Source: Pseudomonas sp. B21-023 (GTDB taxonomy: Bacteria > Pseudomonadota > Gammaproteobacteria > Pseudomonadales > Pseudomonadaceae). Taken from it: 64,000 nt of DNA. Location: NCBI RefSeq assembly GCF_024749165.1, contig NZ_CP087190.1, positions 1,957,501 to 2,021,500 on the forward strand, given 5' to 3'. Below the pieces are notes generated by a model. That model made no database searches, had not been told where the DNA came from, and saw nothing but the letters and a program-made list of their open reading frames with translations. Made by a program: the position numbers and the translations under genes. Below, piece by piece: positions 37,234 through 46,078 of the stretch (its first letter is position 1; each line of letters opens with the position of its first letter).

Positions 37234-38088
37234 TTACTTGTGCAGCTCTTCAGCCGCATACAGGGTGTTCTCCAGCAGGCATGCCCGGGTCATCGGACCC
37301 ACGCCGCCCGGCACCGGGGTGATCCAGCCGGCGCGGGGCAGGGCGGTCTCGTAGACCACGTCGCCGACCAGCTTGCCGTCTTCCTGGCGGTTGATGCCGA
37401 CGTCGATGACGATGGCGCCTTCCTTGACCCACTCACCCTTGACCAGCCCCGGCTTGCCGGCAGCAACCACCACCAGGTCGGCCCGGCCGACATGGCCGGG
37501 CAGGTCCTTGGTGAAACGGTGGCAGACGGTGACGGTGCAGCCGGCCAGCAGCAGCTCCATGGCCATCGGTCGGCCGACGATGTTGGATGCGCCGACGATC
37601 ACCGCGTTCATGCCGTACAGATCCTGGCCGGTGCTGTGCAGCAGGGTCATGATGCCTTTCGGAGTGCACGGACGCAGCAGCGGGATGCGCTGGGCCAGGC
37701 GGCCGATGTTGTAGGGGTGGAAACCGTCCACGTCCTTGTCCGGGCGGATGCGCTCGAGCAGCAGCGAGGCGTCCAGATGCTCCGGCAGCGGCAGTTGCAG
37801 GAGAATGCCGTCGACTGCCGGGTCGTCGTTGAGCCGGTCGATCAGATCGGCCAGGGTTTGCTGCGTGGTATCGCTGGGCAGGTCGAACGCCTGGGAAATG
37901 AAGCCGACCTCTTCACAGTCCTTGCGCTTGTGCGAGACATAGACTTGGGAGGCCGGGTCGCTGCCGACCAGGATCACCGCCAGGCCTGGCGTGCGCAGGC
38001 CCTGCTGGCGGCGCTCGGCGACACGTTGGGCGATCTGCTGGCGCAGGTTGGCGGCGATCGCCTTGCCATCGATAAGGTGTGCAGTCAT
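37234..38088 (-). CDS. folD: Bifunctional methylene-THF dehydrogenase/methenyl-THF cyclohydrolase FolD
   Basis: A 284-residue enzyme interconverting 5,10-methylene-, methenyl- and 10-formyl-THF with NADP. The catalytic lysine and tyrosine are in [14 protein letters not shown]; the substrate motif is [23 protein letters not shown] and [15 protein letters not shown] (NADP-binding) are diagnostic; [11 protein letters not shown] closes the protein. Start ATG 38088 gives the standard [12 protein letters not shown] opening. It is monocistronic, with the terminator immediately downstream. Confidence 0.97.
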   Translation of the reverse strand: MTAHLIDGKAIAANLRQQIAQRVAERRQQGLRTPGLAVILVGSDPASQVYVSHKRKDCEEVGFISQAFDLPSDTTQQTLADLIDRLNDDPAVDGILLQLPLPEHLDASLLLERIRPDKDVDGFHPYNIGRLAQRIPLLRPCTPKGIMTLLHSTGQDLYGMNAVIVGASNIVGRPMAMELLLAGCTVTVCHRFTKDLPGHVGRADLVVVAAGKPGLVKGEWVKEGAIVIDVGINRQEDGKLVGDVVYETALPRAGWITPVPGGVGPMTRACLLENTLYAAEELHK

Positions 38089-38224
38089 AGACGCGTGATT
38101 AACCATCGAGAAGGGAACATATATAAGAAGGGCACATTCTCGCACGACATGGCCCAAGGGCAAAGGCGGGTGGTCGGGCAAATCCCCTAACCCCTTCAAT
38201 AATTTAAATTTTTTGCGAAAGGTG

Positions 38225-38251
38225 TTGACGCCCCTCAGGGTCGCCTATAAG
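38225..38251 (+). promoter_or_regulatory. Sigma-70-type promoter of the tRNA cluster
   Basis: TTGACG (38225-38230) and TATAAG (38246-38251) with a 15-bp spacer. They are preceded by an AT-rich tract (AATTTAAATTTTTT) resembling an UP element and followed by a GC-rich discriminator. This fits a stable-RNA promoter about 90 bp before tRNA-Arg. Spacer is short, so assignment is moderate. Confidence 0.55.
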
Positions 38252-38342
38252 ATTCGCCGCACTTGTCGGGCACTGCCTGGCACGGGTTGGCAAAGTCGAG
38301 CAGGGCAAGTGGTTCGCTTGTTCGGTTTGGCTGGAAGCTTAA

Positions 38343-38419
38343 GCGCCCGTAGCTCAGCTGGATAGAGCATCCGCCTTCTAAGCGGATGGTCGCAGGTTCG
38401 AGTCCTGCCGGGTGCGCCA
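38343..38419 (+). tRNA. tRNA-Arg (anticodon TCT)
   Basis: 77-nt cloverleaf with encoded CCA. Anticodon loop CTTCTAA within the CCGC/GCGG stem; T loop GGTTCGAGTCC. Confidence 0.96.
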
Positions 38420-38454
38420 TTTAGGCTCGGGCAAGTAAGCAGTAACGCGTTATG

Positions 38455-38530
38455 GTGGGCGTAGCTCAGTTGGTAGAGCGCCGGATTGTGATTCCGGTTG
38501 TCGTGGGTTCGATTCCCATCGTCCACCCCA
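38455..38530 (+). tRNA. tRNA-His (anticodon GTG), copy 1
   Basis: 76 nt with CCA. Anticodon loop TTGTGAT between CCGGA and TCCGG. A G precedes position 1 (38454) as required for histidine identity. Identical to copy 2. Confidence 0.96.
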
Positions 38531-38540
38531 GATTTTTCAG

Positions 38541-38569
38541 GGGCGCCTCGATTGAATGATCCGGCGCCC
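38541..38569 (+). terminator. Degenerate terminator-like stem after tRNA-His copy 1
   Basis: GGGCGCC (38541-38547) and GGCGCCC (38563-38569) flank CTCGATTGAATGATC-like sequence. It resembles the real terminator after copy 2 but lacks a T-run, so transcription can continue into tRNA-Leu. Confidence 0.5.
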
Positions 38570-38587
38570 TTGTTCTAAGCGTTTCAT

Positions 38588-38672
38588 GCGGACGTGGTGA
38601 AATTGGTAGACACACTGGATTTAGGTTCCAGCGGCGCAAGCTGTAAGAGTTCGAGTCTCTTCGTCCGCACCA
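38588..38672 (+). tRNA. tRNA-Leu (anticodon TAG)
   Basis: 85-nt class II tRNA with a long variable arm and encoded CCA. Anticodon loop TTTAGGT between GGA and TCC. Confidence 0.95.
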
Positions 38673-38708
38673 TGTTTCTGTAAGGCTGTACCGCAACACT
38701 GCATTATG

Positions 38709-38784
38709 GTGGGCGTAGCTCAGTTGGTAGAGCGCCGGATTGTGATTCCGGTTGTCGTGGGTTCGATTCCCATCGTCCACCCCA
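38709..38784 (+). tRNA. tRNA-His (anticodon GTG), copy 2
   Basis: Identical over 76 nt to copy 1, including the preceding TATG and the G at position -1. Confidence 0.96.
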
Positions 38785-38793
38785 TATTTTCAG

Positions 38794-38828
38794 AAGGCGC
38801 CCGGATCGAATGATCGGGCGCCTTTTTT
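38794..38828 (+). terminator. Terminator of the tRNA operon
   Basis: AAGGCGCCCG and CGGGCGCCTT form a 10-bp stem followed by a T-run, directly after the second tRNA-His. Confidence 0.85.
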
Positions 38829-38935
38829 GTTTCTGCCATCCGGTGCCTGTGGCTACTGGTGGTCAGGCGATAAAAGCTGTTAGATTTCAGCCGGTTGAAT
38901 GCCTGGCTGAACAGACTGGCAGAGGAGTAGCGCAA

Positions 38936-39235
38936 ATGATTGCAAAAGAGGCGCGTCAGGCCCTGGCGCTGCAGCGTTTTGCCGAGGCAAATCCGCAGTT
39001 GCTCGAAGAAATCCGTGAGCTGGATGCCCGTGAGCAGGCCCAGCAGATCGAATGGGCGTTCGAGGATGCAGCCCAGGAGCAGGGCGTCCAGCCTTGGGAG
39101 TACGCGTTGCAGTTGGTCGCCGAGTCGCCGGAGCAGTTGCAGGCCATGCGCCTGGAAGTGCACCGCGAGGTGGCCGAGGCGTTGGGCCTGGCTTGGGAAG
39201 AATACTGCCAGTTCAACGAGATCGAGCCGCAATAA
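38936..39235 (+). CDS. Conserved Pseudomonas small protein (DUF6388-like)
   Basis: A 99-residue acidic, helical protein (LQRFAEANPQLLEEIREL, QQIEWAFEDAAQEQGVQPW) with no membrane segment. Strong ribosome site AGAGGAGTAG before ATG 38936. From memory it resembles the DUF6388 family of pseudomonads; function unknown. It sits between the tRNA operon and tig. Confidence 0.75.
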   Translation: MIAKEARQALALQRFAEANPQLLEEIRELDAREQAQQIEWAFEDAAQEQGVQPWEYALQLVAESPEQLQAMRLEVHREVAEALGLAWEEYCQFNEIEPQ

Positions 39236-39483
39236 AACTGGCGATCGCCCAGGCTGTTGTTTGTTTGACAAGGTTTTACAACTGCGCGGCATTCGAGGTG
39301 GCGCGCGGTCGTTATATGAATAGGCTCGACGCCCCGTCGTGCGGGCCTTCCAGGGAAATCGACCGGCGTGTTTCGCCGACAATCCGGGTGGGGTGACTTC
39401 TGGTGCGCGAGTCACTAGAATGTTTGCCCTTGATTCTGGAGTCGGGTTATCGCCGGCTAACGTCTGTGCAACGAGGAATATCC

Positions 39484-40797
39484 ATGCAAGTTTCTGTTGA
39501 AAACACTTCCGCTCTCGAGCGCCGCATGACCATCGCCGTTCCGGCCGAGCGCGTCGAGAACGAAGTCAACAAGCGTCTGCAGCAGACTGCCAAGCGCGCC
39601 AAGATCGCGGGCTTCCGCCCGGGCAAGGTGCCAATGAGCGTGATCCGCCAGCGTTTCGAGGCCGATGCCCGTCAGGAAGCCTTCGGTGATCTGGTCCAGG
39701 CTTCCTTCTACGAAGCCATCGTCGAGCAGAAGCTGAACCCGGCCGGCGCTCCTGCCGTCGAGCCAAAATCGTTCGAAAAAGGCAAGGACCTCGAGTTCGT
39801 CGCCATCTTCGAAGTCTTCCCTGAGTTCACCGTTGCCGGTTTCGACTCGATCGCCGTCGAGCGCCTGAGCGCCGAAGTGGCTGACGCCGACCTGGACAAC
39901 ATGCTGGAAGTCCTGCGCAAGCAGAACACCCGCTTCGAGGCCGTCGAGCGCGCCGCGCAGAACGACGACCAGGTCAACATCGACTTCGTCGGCAAGATCG
40001 ACGGTGAAGCCTTCGCCGGTGGTTCGGCCAAGGGCACCCAACTGGTGCTGGGCTCCGGCCGCATGATCCCGGGCTTCGAAGAAGGTCTGGTTGGCGCCAA
40101 GGCTGGCGAAGAGCGCGTGGTCAACGTGACCTTCCCAGAGGACTACCAGAACCTGGACCTGGCAGGCAAGGCCGCCGAGTTCACCATTACCGTCAACAGC
40201 GTTTCGGCTCCTGTGCTGCCAGAACTGAACGAAGCCTTCTTCGCCCAGTTCGGTATCAAGGAATCGACCCTGGAAGGCTTCCGCGCCGAAGTTCGCAAGA
40301 ACATGGAGCGTGAACTGCGCCAGGCCATCAAGACCAAGGTCAAGAACCAGGTCATGGACGGTCTGCTGGCCGCCAACCCGGTCGACGTGCCGAAAGCCCT
40401 GCTGGAAAACGAAGTCAACCGTCTGCGCGTGCAGGCCGTTCAGCAGTTCGGTGGCAACATCAAGCCTGAGCAGCTGCCAGCCGAGATGTTCGAAGAGCAG
40501 GCCAAGCGCCGCGTGGTCCTGGGCCTGATCGTTGCCGAAGTGGTCAAGCAGTTCGACCTGAAGCCGGACGAAGCCAAGGTTCGCGAAGTCATCGAAGAGA
40601 TGGCCTCGGCCTACCAGGAGCCTGAGCAGGTCATCGCCTGGTACTACAAGAACGACCAGCAACTGAACGAAGTGCGTTCGGTTGTACTGGAAGAACAAGT
40701 TGTAGATACTGTCCTGCAGAAAGCGACTGTGACCGACAAATCGGTCTCGTACGAAGAAGCGGTGAAACCAGCCCAGGCATCTGCCGACGCTGAGTAA
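39484..40797 (+). CDS. tig: Trigger factor
   Basis: A 437-residue ribosome-associated chaperone and peptidyl-prolyl isomerase. The ribosome-binding signature is [16 protein letters not shown] in the N-terminal domain; the FKBP-like PPIase domain spans about residues 150-245 ([20 protein letters not shown]); the C-terminal chaperone arms follow. Length matches the family. It is first in the tig-clpP-clpX-lon order, with a 248-bp upstream region in which I see no clear feature. Confidence 0.98.
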   Translation: MQVSVENTSALERRMTIAVPAERVENEVNKRLQQTAKRAKIAGFRPGKVPMSVIRQRFEADARQEAFGDLVQASFYEAIVEQKLNPAGAPAVEPKSFEKGKDLEFVAIFEVFPEFTVAGFDSIAVERLSAEVADADLDNMLEVLRKQNTRFEAVERAAQNDDQVNIDFVGKIDGEAFAGGSAKGTQLVLGSGRMIPGFEEGLVGAKAGEERVVNVTFPEDYQNLDLAGKAAEFTITVNSVSAPVLPELNEAFFAQFGIKESTLEGFRAEVRKNMERELRQAIKTKVKNQVMDGLLAANPVDVPKALLENEVNRLRVQAVQQFGGNIKPEQLPAEMFEEQAKRRVVLGLIVAEVVKQFDLKPDEAKVREVIEEMASAYQEPEQVIAWYYKNDQQLNEVRSVVLEEQVVDTVLQKATVTDKSVSYEEAVKPAQASADAE

Positions 40798-40821
40798 CAG
40801 GCTACTCTCGTAGGAAACCCC

Positions 40822-40849
40822 CACAAGCCAGCCTTCGCGCTGGCTTGTG
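40822..40849 (+). terminator. Hairpin between tig and clpP
   Basis: CACAAGCCAGC-CTTCGC-GCTGGCTTGTG, an 11-bp perfect stem 25 bp after the tig stop. There is no T-run, so it is more likely an attenuator or mRNA-stabilising stem. Confidence 0.55.
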
Positions 40850-40888
40850 CGTATTCAAGCCATGACTATTTGGGAGTGAGTGCAGGAC

Positions 40889-41530
40889 ATGTCCCGCAAT
40901 TCTTATATTCAGCAGAGCTCTGACATCCAGGCCGCGGGCGGCCTGGTCCCGATGGTTATCGAGCAGTCCGCCCGTGGCGAACGCGCCTACGACATCTATT
41001 CGCGCCTCCTGAAGGAGCGCGTGATCTTCCTGGTCGGCCCTGTAGAGGACTACATGGCCAACCTGGTAGTGGCGCAACTGCTGTTCCTTGAGGCGGAAAA
41101 CCCGGACAAGGATATCCATCTTTACATCAACTCCCCAGGCGGCTCCGTGACAGCTGGCATGTCGATCTACGACACCATGCAGTTCATCAAGCCGGACGTC
41201 TCGACCATCTGTATCGGCCAGGCCTGCAGCATGGGCGCCTTCCTGCTCGCGGCTGGTGCCGCCGGCAAGCGCCACTGCCTGCCCAACTCGCGGGTGATGA
41301 TTCACCAGCCGCTGGGCGGCTTCCAGGGCCAGGCGACCGATATCGAGATCCACGCCCAGGAAATCCTCAACATCAAGGCGCGTCTGAACGAGCTGCTGGC
41401 CCATCACACCGGCCAGCCGCTGGAAACCATCAAGCGCGACACCGAGCGTGACAACTTCATGAGCGCTGCGCGCGCGGCCGAGTACGGCCTGATCGACTCG
41501 GTCTACGACAAGCGGCAACTGGCATCCTGA
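40889..41530 (+). CDS. clpP: ATP-dependent Clp protease proteolytic subunit
   Basis: A 213-residue serine peptidase. Catalytic triad S114 (GQACSMGAF), H139 (MIHQPLGG) and D188 (KRDTERDNF). A short N-terminal propeptide ([18 protein letters not shown]) is expected to be cleaved. It forms the tetradecamer that partners with ClpX encoded next. ATG 40889 is chosen as the usual MSRNS start; a GTG three codons upstream is possible. Confidence 0.98.
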   Translation: MSRNSYIQQSSDIQAAGGLVPMVIEQSARGERAYDIYSRLLKERVIFLVGPVEDYMANLVVAQLLFLEAENPDKDIHLYINSPGGSVTAGMSIYDTMQFIKPDVSTICIGQACSMGAFLLAAGAAGKRHCLPNSRVMIHQPLGGFQGQATDIEIHAQEILNIKARLNELLAHHTGQPLETIKRDTERDNFMSAARAAEYGLIDSVYDKRQLAS

Positions 41531-41638
41531 AGCAATGCGCCAGAGCGGGTGGGTGCAGATTGCGCCTACCCGCGGACTTGAAAAAGCCAGCGATTGCCTT
41601 CATCTTGTGTTTCAAGCCTACCGGATTGGATCGATCGA

Positions 41639-42922
41639 ATGACTGACACCCGTAACGGCGAGGACAACGGCAAATTGCTCTATTGCTCCTTCTGCGGCAA
41701 AAGCCAGCACGAAGTGCGCAAGTTGATTGCCGGCCCCTCGGTATTTATCTGCGACGAGTGCGTCGACCTGTGCAACGACATCATCCGTGAGGAGGTGCAG
41801 GAAGCCCAGGCCGAGAGCAACGCGCACAAGCTACCCTCGCCGAAAGAAATCAGCGGTATCCTGGACCAGTACGTCATTGGTCAGGAACGCGCGAAAAAGG
41901 TGCTGGCGGTAGCGGTGTACAACCACTACAAGCGCCTGAACCAGCGTGACAAGAAGGGCGACGAAGTCGAACTGGGCAAGAGCAACATCCTGCTGATCGG
42001 GCCGACCGGCTCGGGCAAGACGCTGCTGGCCGAGACACTCGCGCGCCTGCTGAACGTACCGTTCACCATTGCCGACGCCACCACCCTGACCGAAGCCGGT
42101 TATGTCGGTGAGGACGTCGAGAACATCATTCAGAAACTGCTGCAGAAGTGCGACTACGACGTGGAAAAGGCCCAGATGGGCATTGTCTACATCGACGAGA
42201 TCGACAAGATCTCGCGCAAGTCGGACAACCCGTCCATCACCCGTGACGTCTCGGGCGAGGGCGTGCAGCAGGCGCTGTTGAAGCTGATCGAGGGCACCGT
42301 TGCCTCGGTGCCGCCGCAAGGCGGTCGCAAGCATCCGCAACAGGAGTTCCTGCAGGTTGATACCCGCAACATCCTGTTCATCTGCGGTGGCGCGTTCTCT
42401 GGCCTGGAAAAGGTCATCCAGAACCGCTCCACCAAGGGCGGCATCGGCTTCAGTGCCGAAGTGCGCAGCAAGGAAGAGGGCAAGAAGGTCGGCGAGTCGC
42501 TGCGTGAGGTCGAGCCGGACGATCTGGTCAAGTTCGGCCTGATTCCGGAGTTCGTCGGCCGTCTGCCGGTTCTGGCGACGCTGGACGAGCTGGATGAGGC
42601 TGCTCTGATGCAGATCCTCACCGAGCCGAAGAACGCGCTGACCAAGCAATACGCCAAGCTGTTCGAGATGGAAAGCGTCGACCTCGAGTTCCGCAGCGAT
42701 GCGCTCAAGGCCGTTGCGCGCAAGGCGCTGGAGCGCAAGACCGGCGCCCGTGGCCTGCGTTCGATCCTCGAGGGCGTGCTGCTCGACACCATGTACGAGA
42801 TTCCTTCGCAGAAGGATGTCAGCAAGGTGGTGATCGACGAAAGCGTTATCGAAGGCTCTTCGCAGCCGCTGCTGATCTACGAGAACAGCGAGCCGCAAGC
42901 CAAGGCCGCTCCCGACGCCTGA
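41639..42922 (+). CDS. clpX: ATP-dependent Clp protease ATP-binding subunit ClpX
   Basis: A 427-residue AAA+ unfoldase. N-terminal C4 zinc finger (CSFCGK...CDECVDLC), Walker A GPTGSGKT, Walker B VYIDEIDK, the ClpP-docking loop near the IGF tripeptide (GGIGFSAEV), and the sensor 2 segment [10 protein letters not shown] are all present. It delivers substrates to ClpP. 108 bp follow clpP with no evident terminator, so co-transcription is likely. Confidence 0.98.
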   Translation: MTDTRNGEDNGKLLYCSFCGKSQHEVRKLIAGPSVFICDECVDLCNDIIREEVQEAQAESNAHKLPSPKEISGILDQYVIGQERAKKVLAVAVYNHYKRLNQRDKKGDEVELGKSNILLIGPTGSGKTLLAETLARLLNVPFTIADATTLTEAGYVGEDVENIIQKLLQKCDYDVEKAQMGIVYIDEIDKISRKSDNPSITRDVSGEGVQQALLKLIEGTVASVPPQGGRKHPQQEFLQVDTRNILFICGGAFSGLEKVIQNRSTKGGIGFSAEVRSKEEGKKVGESLREVEPDDLVKFGLIPEFVGRLPVLATLDELDEAALMQILTEPKNALTKQYAKLFEMESVDLEFRSDALKAVARKALERKTGARGLRSILEGVLLDTMYEIPSQKDVSKVVIDESVIEGSSQPLLIYENSEPQAKAAPDA

Positions 42923-42943
42923 TCGGGAACGGGGTAGCAACAG

Positions 42944-42969
42944 GAAGGGGCCTTTTTGGCCCCTTTTTG
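42944..42969 (+). terminator. Terminator after clpX
   Basis: GAAGGGGCC-TTTTT-GGCCCCTTTTTGC, stem plus T-run, 22 bp after the clpX stop. Confidence 0.85.
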
Positions 42970-42987
42970 CATTTCATGGCCTGGGCG

Positions 42988-43018
42988 CTTGTAATTTCCC
43001 AGGGCTGCCCCCACATTA
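42988..43018 (+). promoter_or_regulatory. Probable sigma-32 heat-shock promoter of lon
   Basis: CTTGTAA (42988-42994), a 14-bp spacer and CCCCACATTA (43009-43018) closely resemble the RpoH consensus CTTGAAA-N(12-14)-CCCCATnTA. It starts just after the clpX terminator and 58 bp before the lon ATG. Confidence 0.7.
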
Positions 43019-43075
43019 GCCCCAAGCACCATTTCCAACGGTTTCCGGCCACATGGCCGCTGTAGAGGCGAAATC

Positions 43076-45472
43076 ATGAAGACCACCCTCGACTTGCCTC
43101 TTTTGCCATTGCGCGACGTAGTCGTCTATCCGCACATGGTCATCCCACTGTTCGTGGGGCGTGAGAAGTCCATCGAGGCCCTCGAGGCCGCGATGACGGG
43201 CGAGAAGCAGATCCTCCTGCTGGCCCAGAAGAATCCTGCCGACGACGATCCGGGTGAAGACGCCCTGTATCGCGTGGGCACTGTCGCCACCGTGCTGCAA
43301 CTGCTCAAGCTGCCCGATGGCACCGTCAAGGTGCTGGTCGAGGGTGAGCAGCGTGGTGCTGTCGAGCGCTTCAATGAAGTCGATGGCCATATCCGTGCCG
43401 AAGTCAGCCTGATCGACGAAGTCGAGACCGCCGAGCGCGAGTCCGAGGTCTTCGTGCGCACCCTGCTGTCTCAGTTCGAGCAATACGTGCAACTGGGCAA
43501 GAAAGTCCCGGCCGAAGTGTTGTCCTCGCTCAACAGCATCGAGGAGCCTGGGCGCCTGGTCGATACCATGGCCGCGCACATGGCGTTGAAGATCGAGCAG
43601 AAGCAGGAAATCCTCGAGATCGTCGACCTGCAGGCGCGTGTCGAACACGTGCTGGCGCTGCTCGATGCCGAGATCGACCTGCTGCAGGTCGAGAAACGCA
43701 TTCGCGGTCGCGTGAAGAAGCAGATGGAGCGCAGCCAGCGCGAGTACTACCTGAATGAGCAGATGAAGGCCATTCAGAAGGAGCTTGGCGATGGCGACGA
43801 AGGCCACAACGAAGTCGAGGAGCTGAAGAAGCGCATCGACGCCGCAGGCTTGCCCAAGGACGCCCTGGCCAAGGCCCAGGCCGAGCTGAACAAGCTCAAG
43901 CAGATGTCGCCGATGTCGGCTGAAGCTACCGTGGTGCGCTCGTACCTCGACTGGCTGGTGCAGGTGCCATGGAAAGCCCAGAGCAAGGTGCGCCTGGACC
44001 TGACCAAGGCCGAGGAGATCCTCGACGCGGACCACTACGGTCTGGAAGAGGTCAAGGAACGCATCCTCGAGTACCTCGCCGTGCAGAAGCGGGTGAAGAA
44101 GATCCGTGGCCCGGTGCTGTGCCTGGTCGGGCCACCTGGCGTGGGCAAGACCTCGCTGGCCGAGTCGATCGCCGCCGCCACCAATCGCAAGTTCGTGCGC
44201 ATGGCGTTGGGCGGCGTGCGTGACGAGGCCGAGATCCGTGGCCACCGTCGTACCTACATCGGCTCGATGCCCGGTCGTCTGATTCAGAAAATGACCAAGG
44301 TCGGTGTACGCAACCCGCTGTTCCTGCTCGACGAGATCGACAAGATGGGCAGCGACATGCGCGGTGACCCGGCCTCGGCGTTGCTGGAGGTGCTCGACCC
44401 CGAGCAGAACCACAACTTCAACGATCACTACCTGGAGGTCGACTACGACCTCTCGGACGTGATGTTCCTGTGCACCTCGAACTCGATGAACATCCCGCCG
44501 GCGCTGCTTGATCGCATGGAAGTCATCCGCCTGCCGGGCTACACCGAGGACGAAAAGATCAACATTGCGGTCAAGTACCTGGTGCCCAAGCAGGTCAAGG
44601 CCAATGGGTTGAAGAAGGATGAGCTGGAGGTCGACGTTTCGGCCATTCGCGACATCATTCGCTACTACACCCGCGAGGCCGGCGTGCGTGGCCTGGAGCG
44701 CCAGATCGCCAAGGTCTGCCGCAAAGTGGTCAAGGAGCACACCGGTGCCAAGCAGGTGAAGGTCAAGGTAACCGGCGAGCAGCTCGAGCAGTTGCTGGGC
44801 GTGCGCAAGTTCCGCTACGGCCTGGCCGAGCAGCAGGATCAAATCGGCCAGGTCACGGGCCTGGCCTGGACTCAGGTGGGTGGTGAGCTGCTGACCATCG
44901 AGGCGGTGGTTATTCCCGGCAAGGGGCAATTGATCAAGACCGGTTCGCTCGGCGACGTCATGGTCGAGTCGATCACCGCCGCGCAGACGGTGGTGCGCAG
45001 CCGCGCTCAAAGCCTGGGGATCGCTGCAGACTTCCACGAGAAGCGCGACGTTCACATCCACATGCCCGAAGGTGCCACGCCCAAGGATGGCCCTAGCGCC
45101 GGTATCGGCATGTGCACCGCACTGGTGTCGGCCCTGACCCAGATCCCGGTTCGCGCCGATGTGGCGATGACCGGTGAGATCACCTTGCGTGGCCAGGTCC
45201 TGGCCATTGGCGGGCTCAAGGAAAAACTCCTGGCGGCACACCGTGGCGGGATCAAGACGGTGATCATTCCGGAAGAGAATGTTCGCGACTTGAAGGAGAT
45301 TCCGGAAAACATCAAACAGGATCTTCAGATCAAACCGGTCAAATGGATTGACGAAGTCCTCCAAATTGCGCTGCAATACGCCCCGGAGCCCTTGCCAGAT
45401 GTGGCTCCGGAGATTGTCGCGAAAGATGAGAAGCGCGACGGCGATGCTAAGGAAAGAATCAGCACGCACTAG
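43076..45472 (+). CDS. lon: ATP-dependent protease Lon
   Basis: A 798-residue AAA+ serine protease. N-terminal LAN domain ([21 protein letters not shown]), Walker [10 protein letters not shown], and a C-terminal peptidase domain with the Ser-Lys dyad S674 (DGPSAGIGM) and K717 ([14 protein letters not shown]). It degrades misfolded and regulatory proteins. The putative sigma-32 promoter upstream fits its heat-shock role. It is followed by hupB on the same strand with its own promoter. Confidence 0.98.
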   Translation: MKTTLDLPLLPLRDVVVYPHMVIPLFVGREKSIEALEAAMTGEKQILLLAQKNPADDDPGEDALYRVGTVATVLQLLKLPDGTVKVLVEGEQRGAVERFNEVDGHIRAEVSLIDEVETAERESEVFVRTLLSQFEQYVQLGKKVPAEVLSSLNSIEEPGRLVDTMAAHMALKIEQKQEILEIVDLQARVEHVLALLDAEIDLLQVEKRIRGRVKKQMERSQREYYLNEQMKAIQKELGDGDEGHNEVEELKKRIDAAGLPKDALAKAQAELNKLKQMSPMSAEATVVRSYLDWLVQVPWKAQSKVRLDLTKAEEILDADHYGLEEVKERILEYLAVQKRVKKIRGPVLCLVGPPGVGKTSLAESIAAATNRKFVRMALGGVRDEAEIRGHRRTYIGSMPGRLIQKMTKVGVRNPLFLLDEIDKMGSDMRGDPASALLEVLDPEQNHNFNDHYLEVDYDLSDVMFLCTSNSMNIPPALLDRMEVIRLPGYTEDEKINIAVKYLVPKQVKANGLKKDELEVDVSAIRDIIRYYTREAGVRGLERQIAKVCRKVVKEHTGAKQVKVKVTGEQLEQLLGVRKFRYGLAEQQDQIGQVTGLAWTQVGGELLTIEAVVIPGKGQLIKTGSLGDVMVESITAAQTVVRSRAQSLGIAADFHEKRDVHIHMPEGATPKDGPSAGIGMCTALVSALTQIPVRADVAMTGEITLRGQVLAIGGLKEKLLAAHRGGIKTVIIPEENVRDLKEIPENIKQDLQIKPVKWIDEVLQIALQYAPEPLPDVAPEIVAKDEKRDGDAKERISTH

Positions 45473-45497
45473 TACGTATTTCGCTGGGGGGCTTTGG

Positions 45498-45527
45498 TTG
45501 ACAGCATTTTCGGCCCCTTGCTATAAA
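45498..45527 (+). promoter_or_regulatory. Sigma-70 promoter of hupB
   Basis: TTGACA (45498-45503), 18-bp spacer, TATAAA (45522-45527). It lies about 100 bp before the hupB start, in the lon-hupB gap. Confidence 0.75.
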
Positions 45528-45625
45528 GCGGCACGCCAGTGTCAACAGGCCACCCAGCGCTCGTTTCATAAGCTTTTCATTACATACTTAGAAACAAACT
45601 CAATAGAGAAATAAGGGGACTTAGA

Positions 45626-45898
45626 GTGAACAAGTCGGAACTGATTGACGCTATCGCCGCATCCGCTGACATCCCGAAAGCTGTAGCCGGCCGTGCGCTG
45701 GACGCAGTGATCGAATCCGTTCAAGGCGCCCTGAAAGCCGGTGACGATGTTGTCCTGGTTGGCTTCGGCACCTTCTCGGTCAAGGAGCGCGCTGAGCGCA
45801 CCGGCCGTAACCCGCAAACCGGCAAGGCGATCAAGATCGCTGCCGCCAAGGTTCCTGGCTTCAAAGCTGGCAAGGGCCTGAAAGACGCCGTCAACTAA
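45626..45898 (+). CDS. hupB: DNA-binding protein HU-beta
   Basis: A 90-residue nucleoid protein with the HU/IHF signature [22 protein letters not shown]: the beta-arm with the DNA-intercalating proline. It binds DNA non-specifically as a dimer. GTG start at 45626 preceded by AAGGGGAC. Strong sigma-70 promoter upstream and terminator downstream indicate a highly expressed single-gene unit. Confidence 0.97.
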   Translation: MNKSELIDAIAASADIPKAVAGRALDAVIESVQGALKAGDDVVLVGFGTFSVKERAERTGRNPQTGKAIKIAAAKVPGFKAGKGLKDAVN

Positions 45899-45983
45899 GT
45901 CGTCTTTCAGCCGGCCCGGGCGTCGCCAGGGCCGACCGCGTGACGGCGGGTCGCAAACGTTCCCGCTGGCACGCTCGCTTCGA

Positions 45984-46010
45984 AAAGGCGCATCCACTGG
46001 ATGCGCCTTT
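45984..46010 (+). terminator. Terminator after hupB
   Basis: AAAGGCGCATCC-ACTG-GATGCGCCTTT followed by CTTCT, between hupB and ppiD. Confidence 0.8.
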
Positions 46011-46078
46011 CTTCTATCAGGATTCTACCCACGCTCCGCGGTTGTCGACGCAGTGGTACAGCCGTTTCTGGGGGACGC

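Noticed and set aside
43016..45469. 817-codon minus-strand frame opposite lon
   Set aside because: Shadow of the lon coding bias; no motif or ribosome site.
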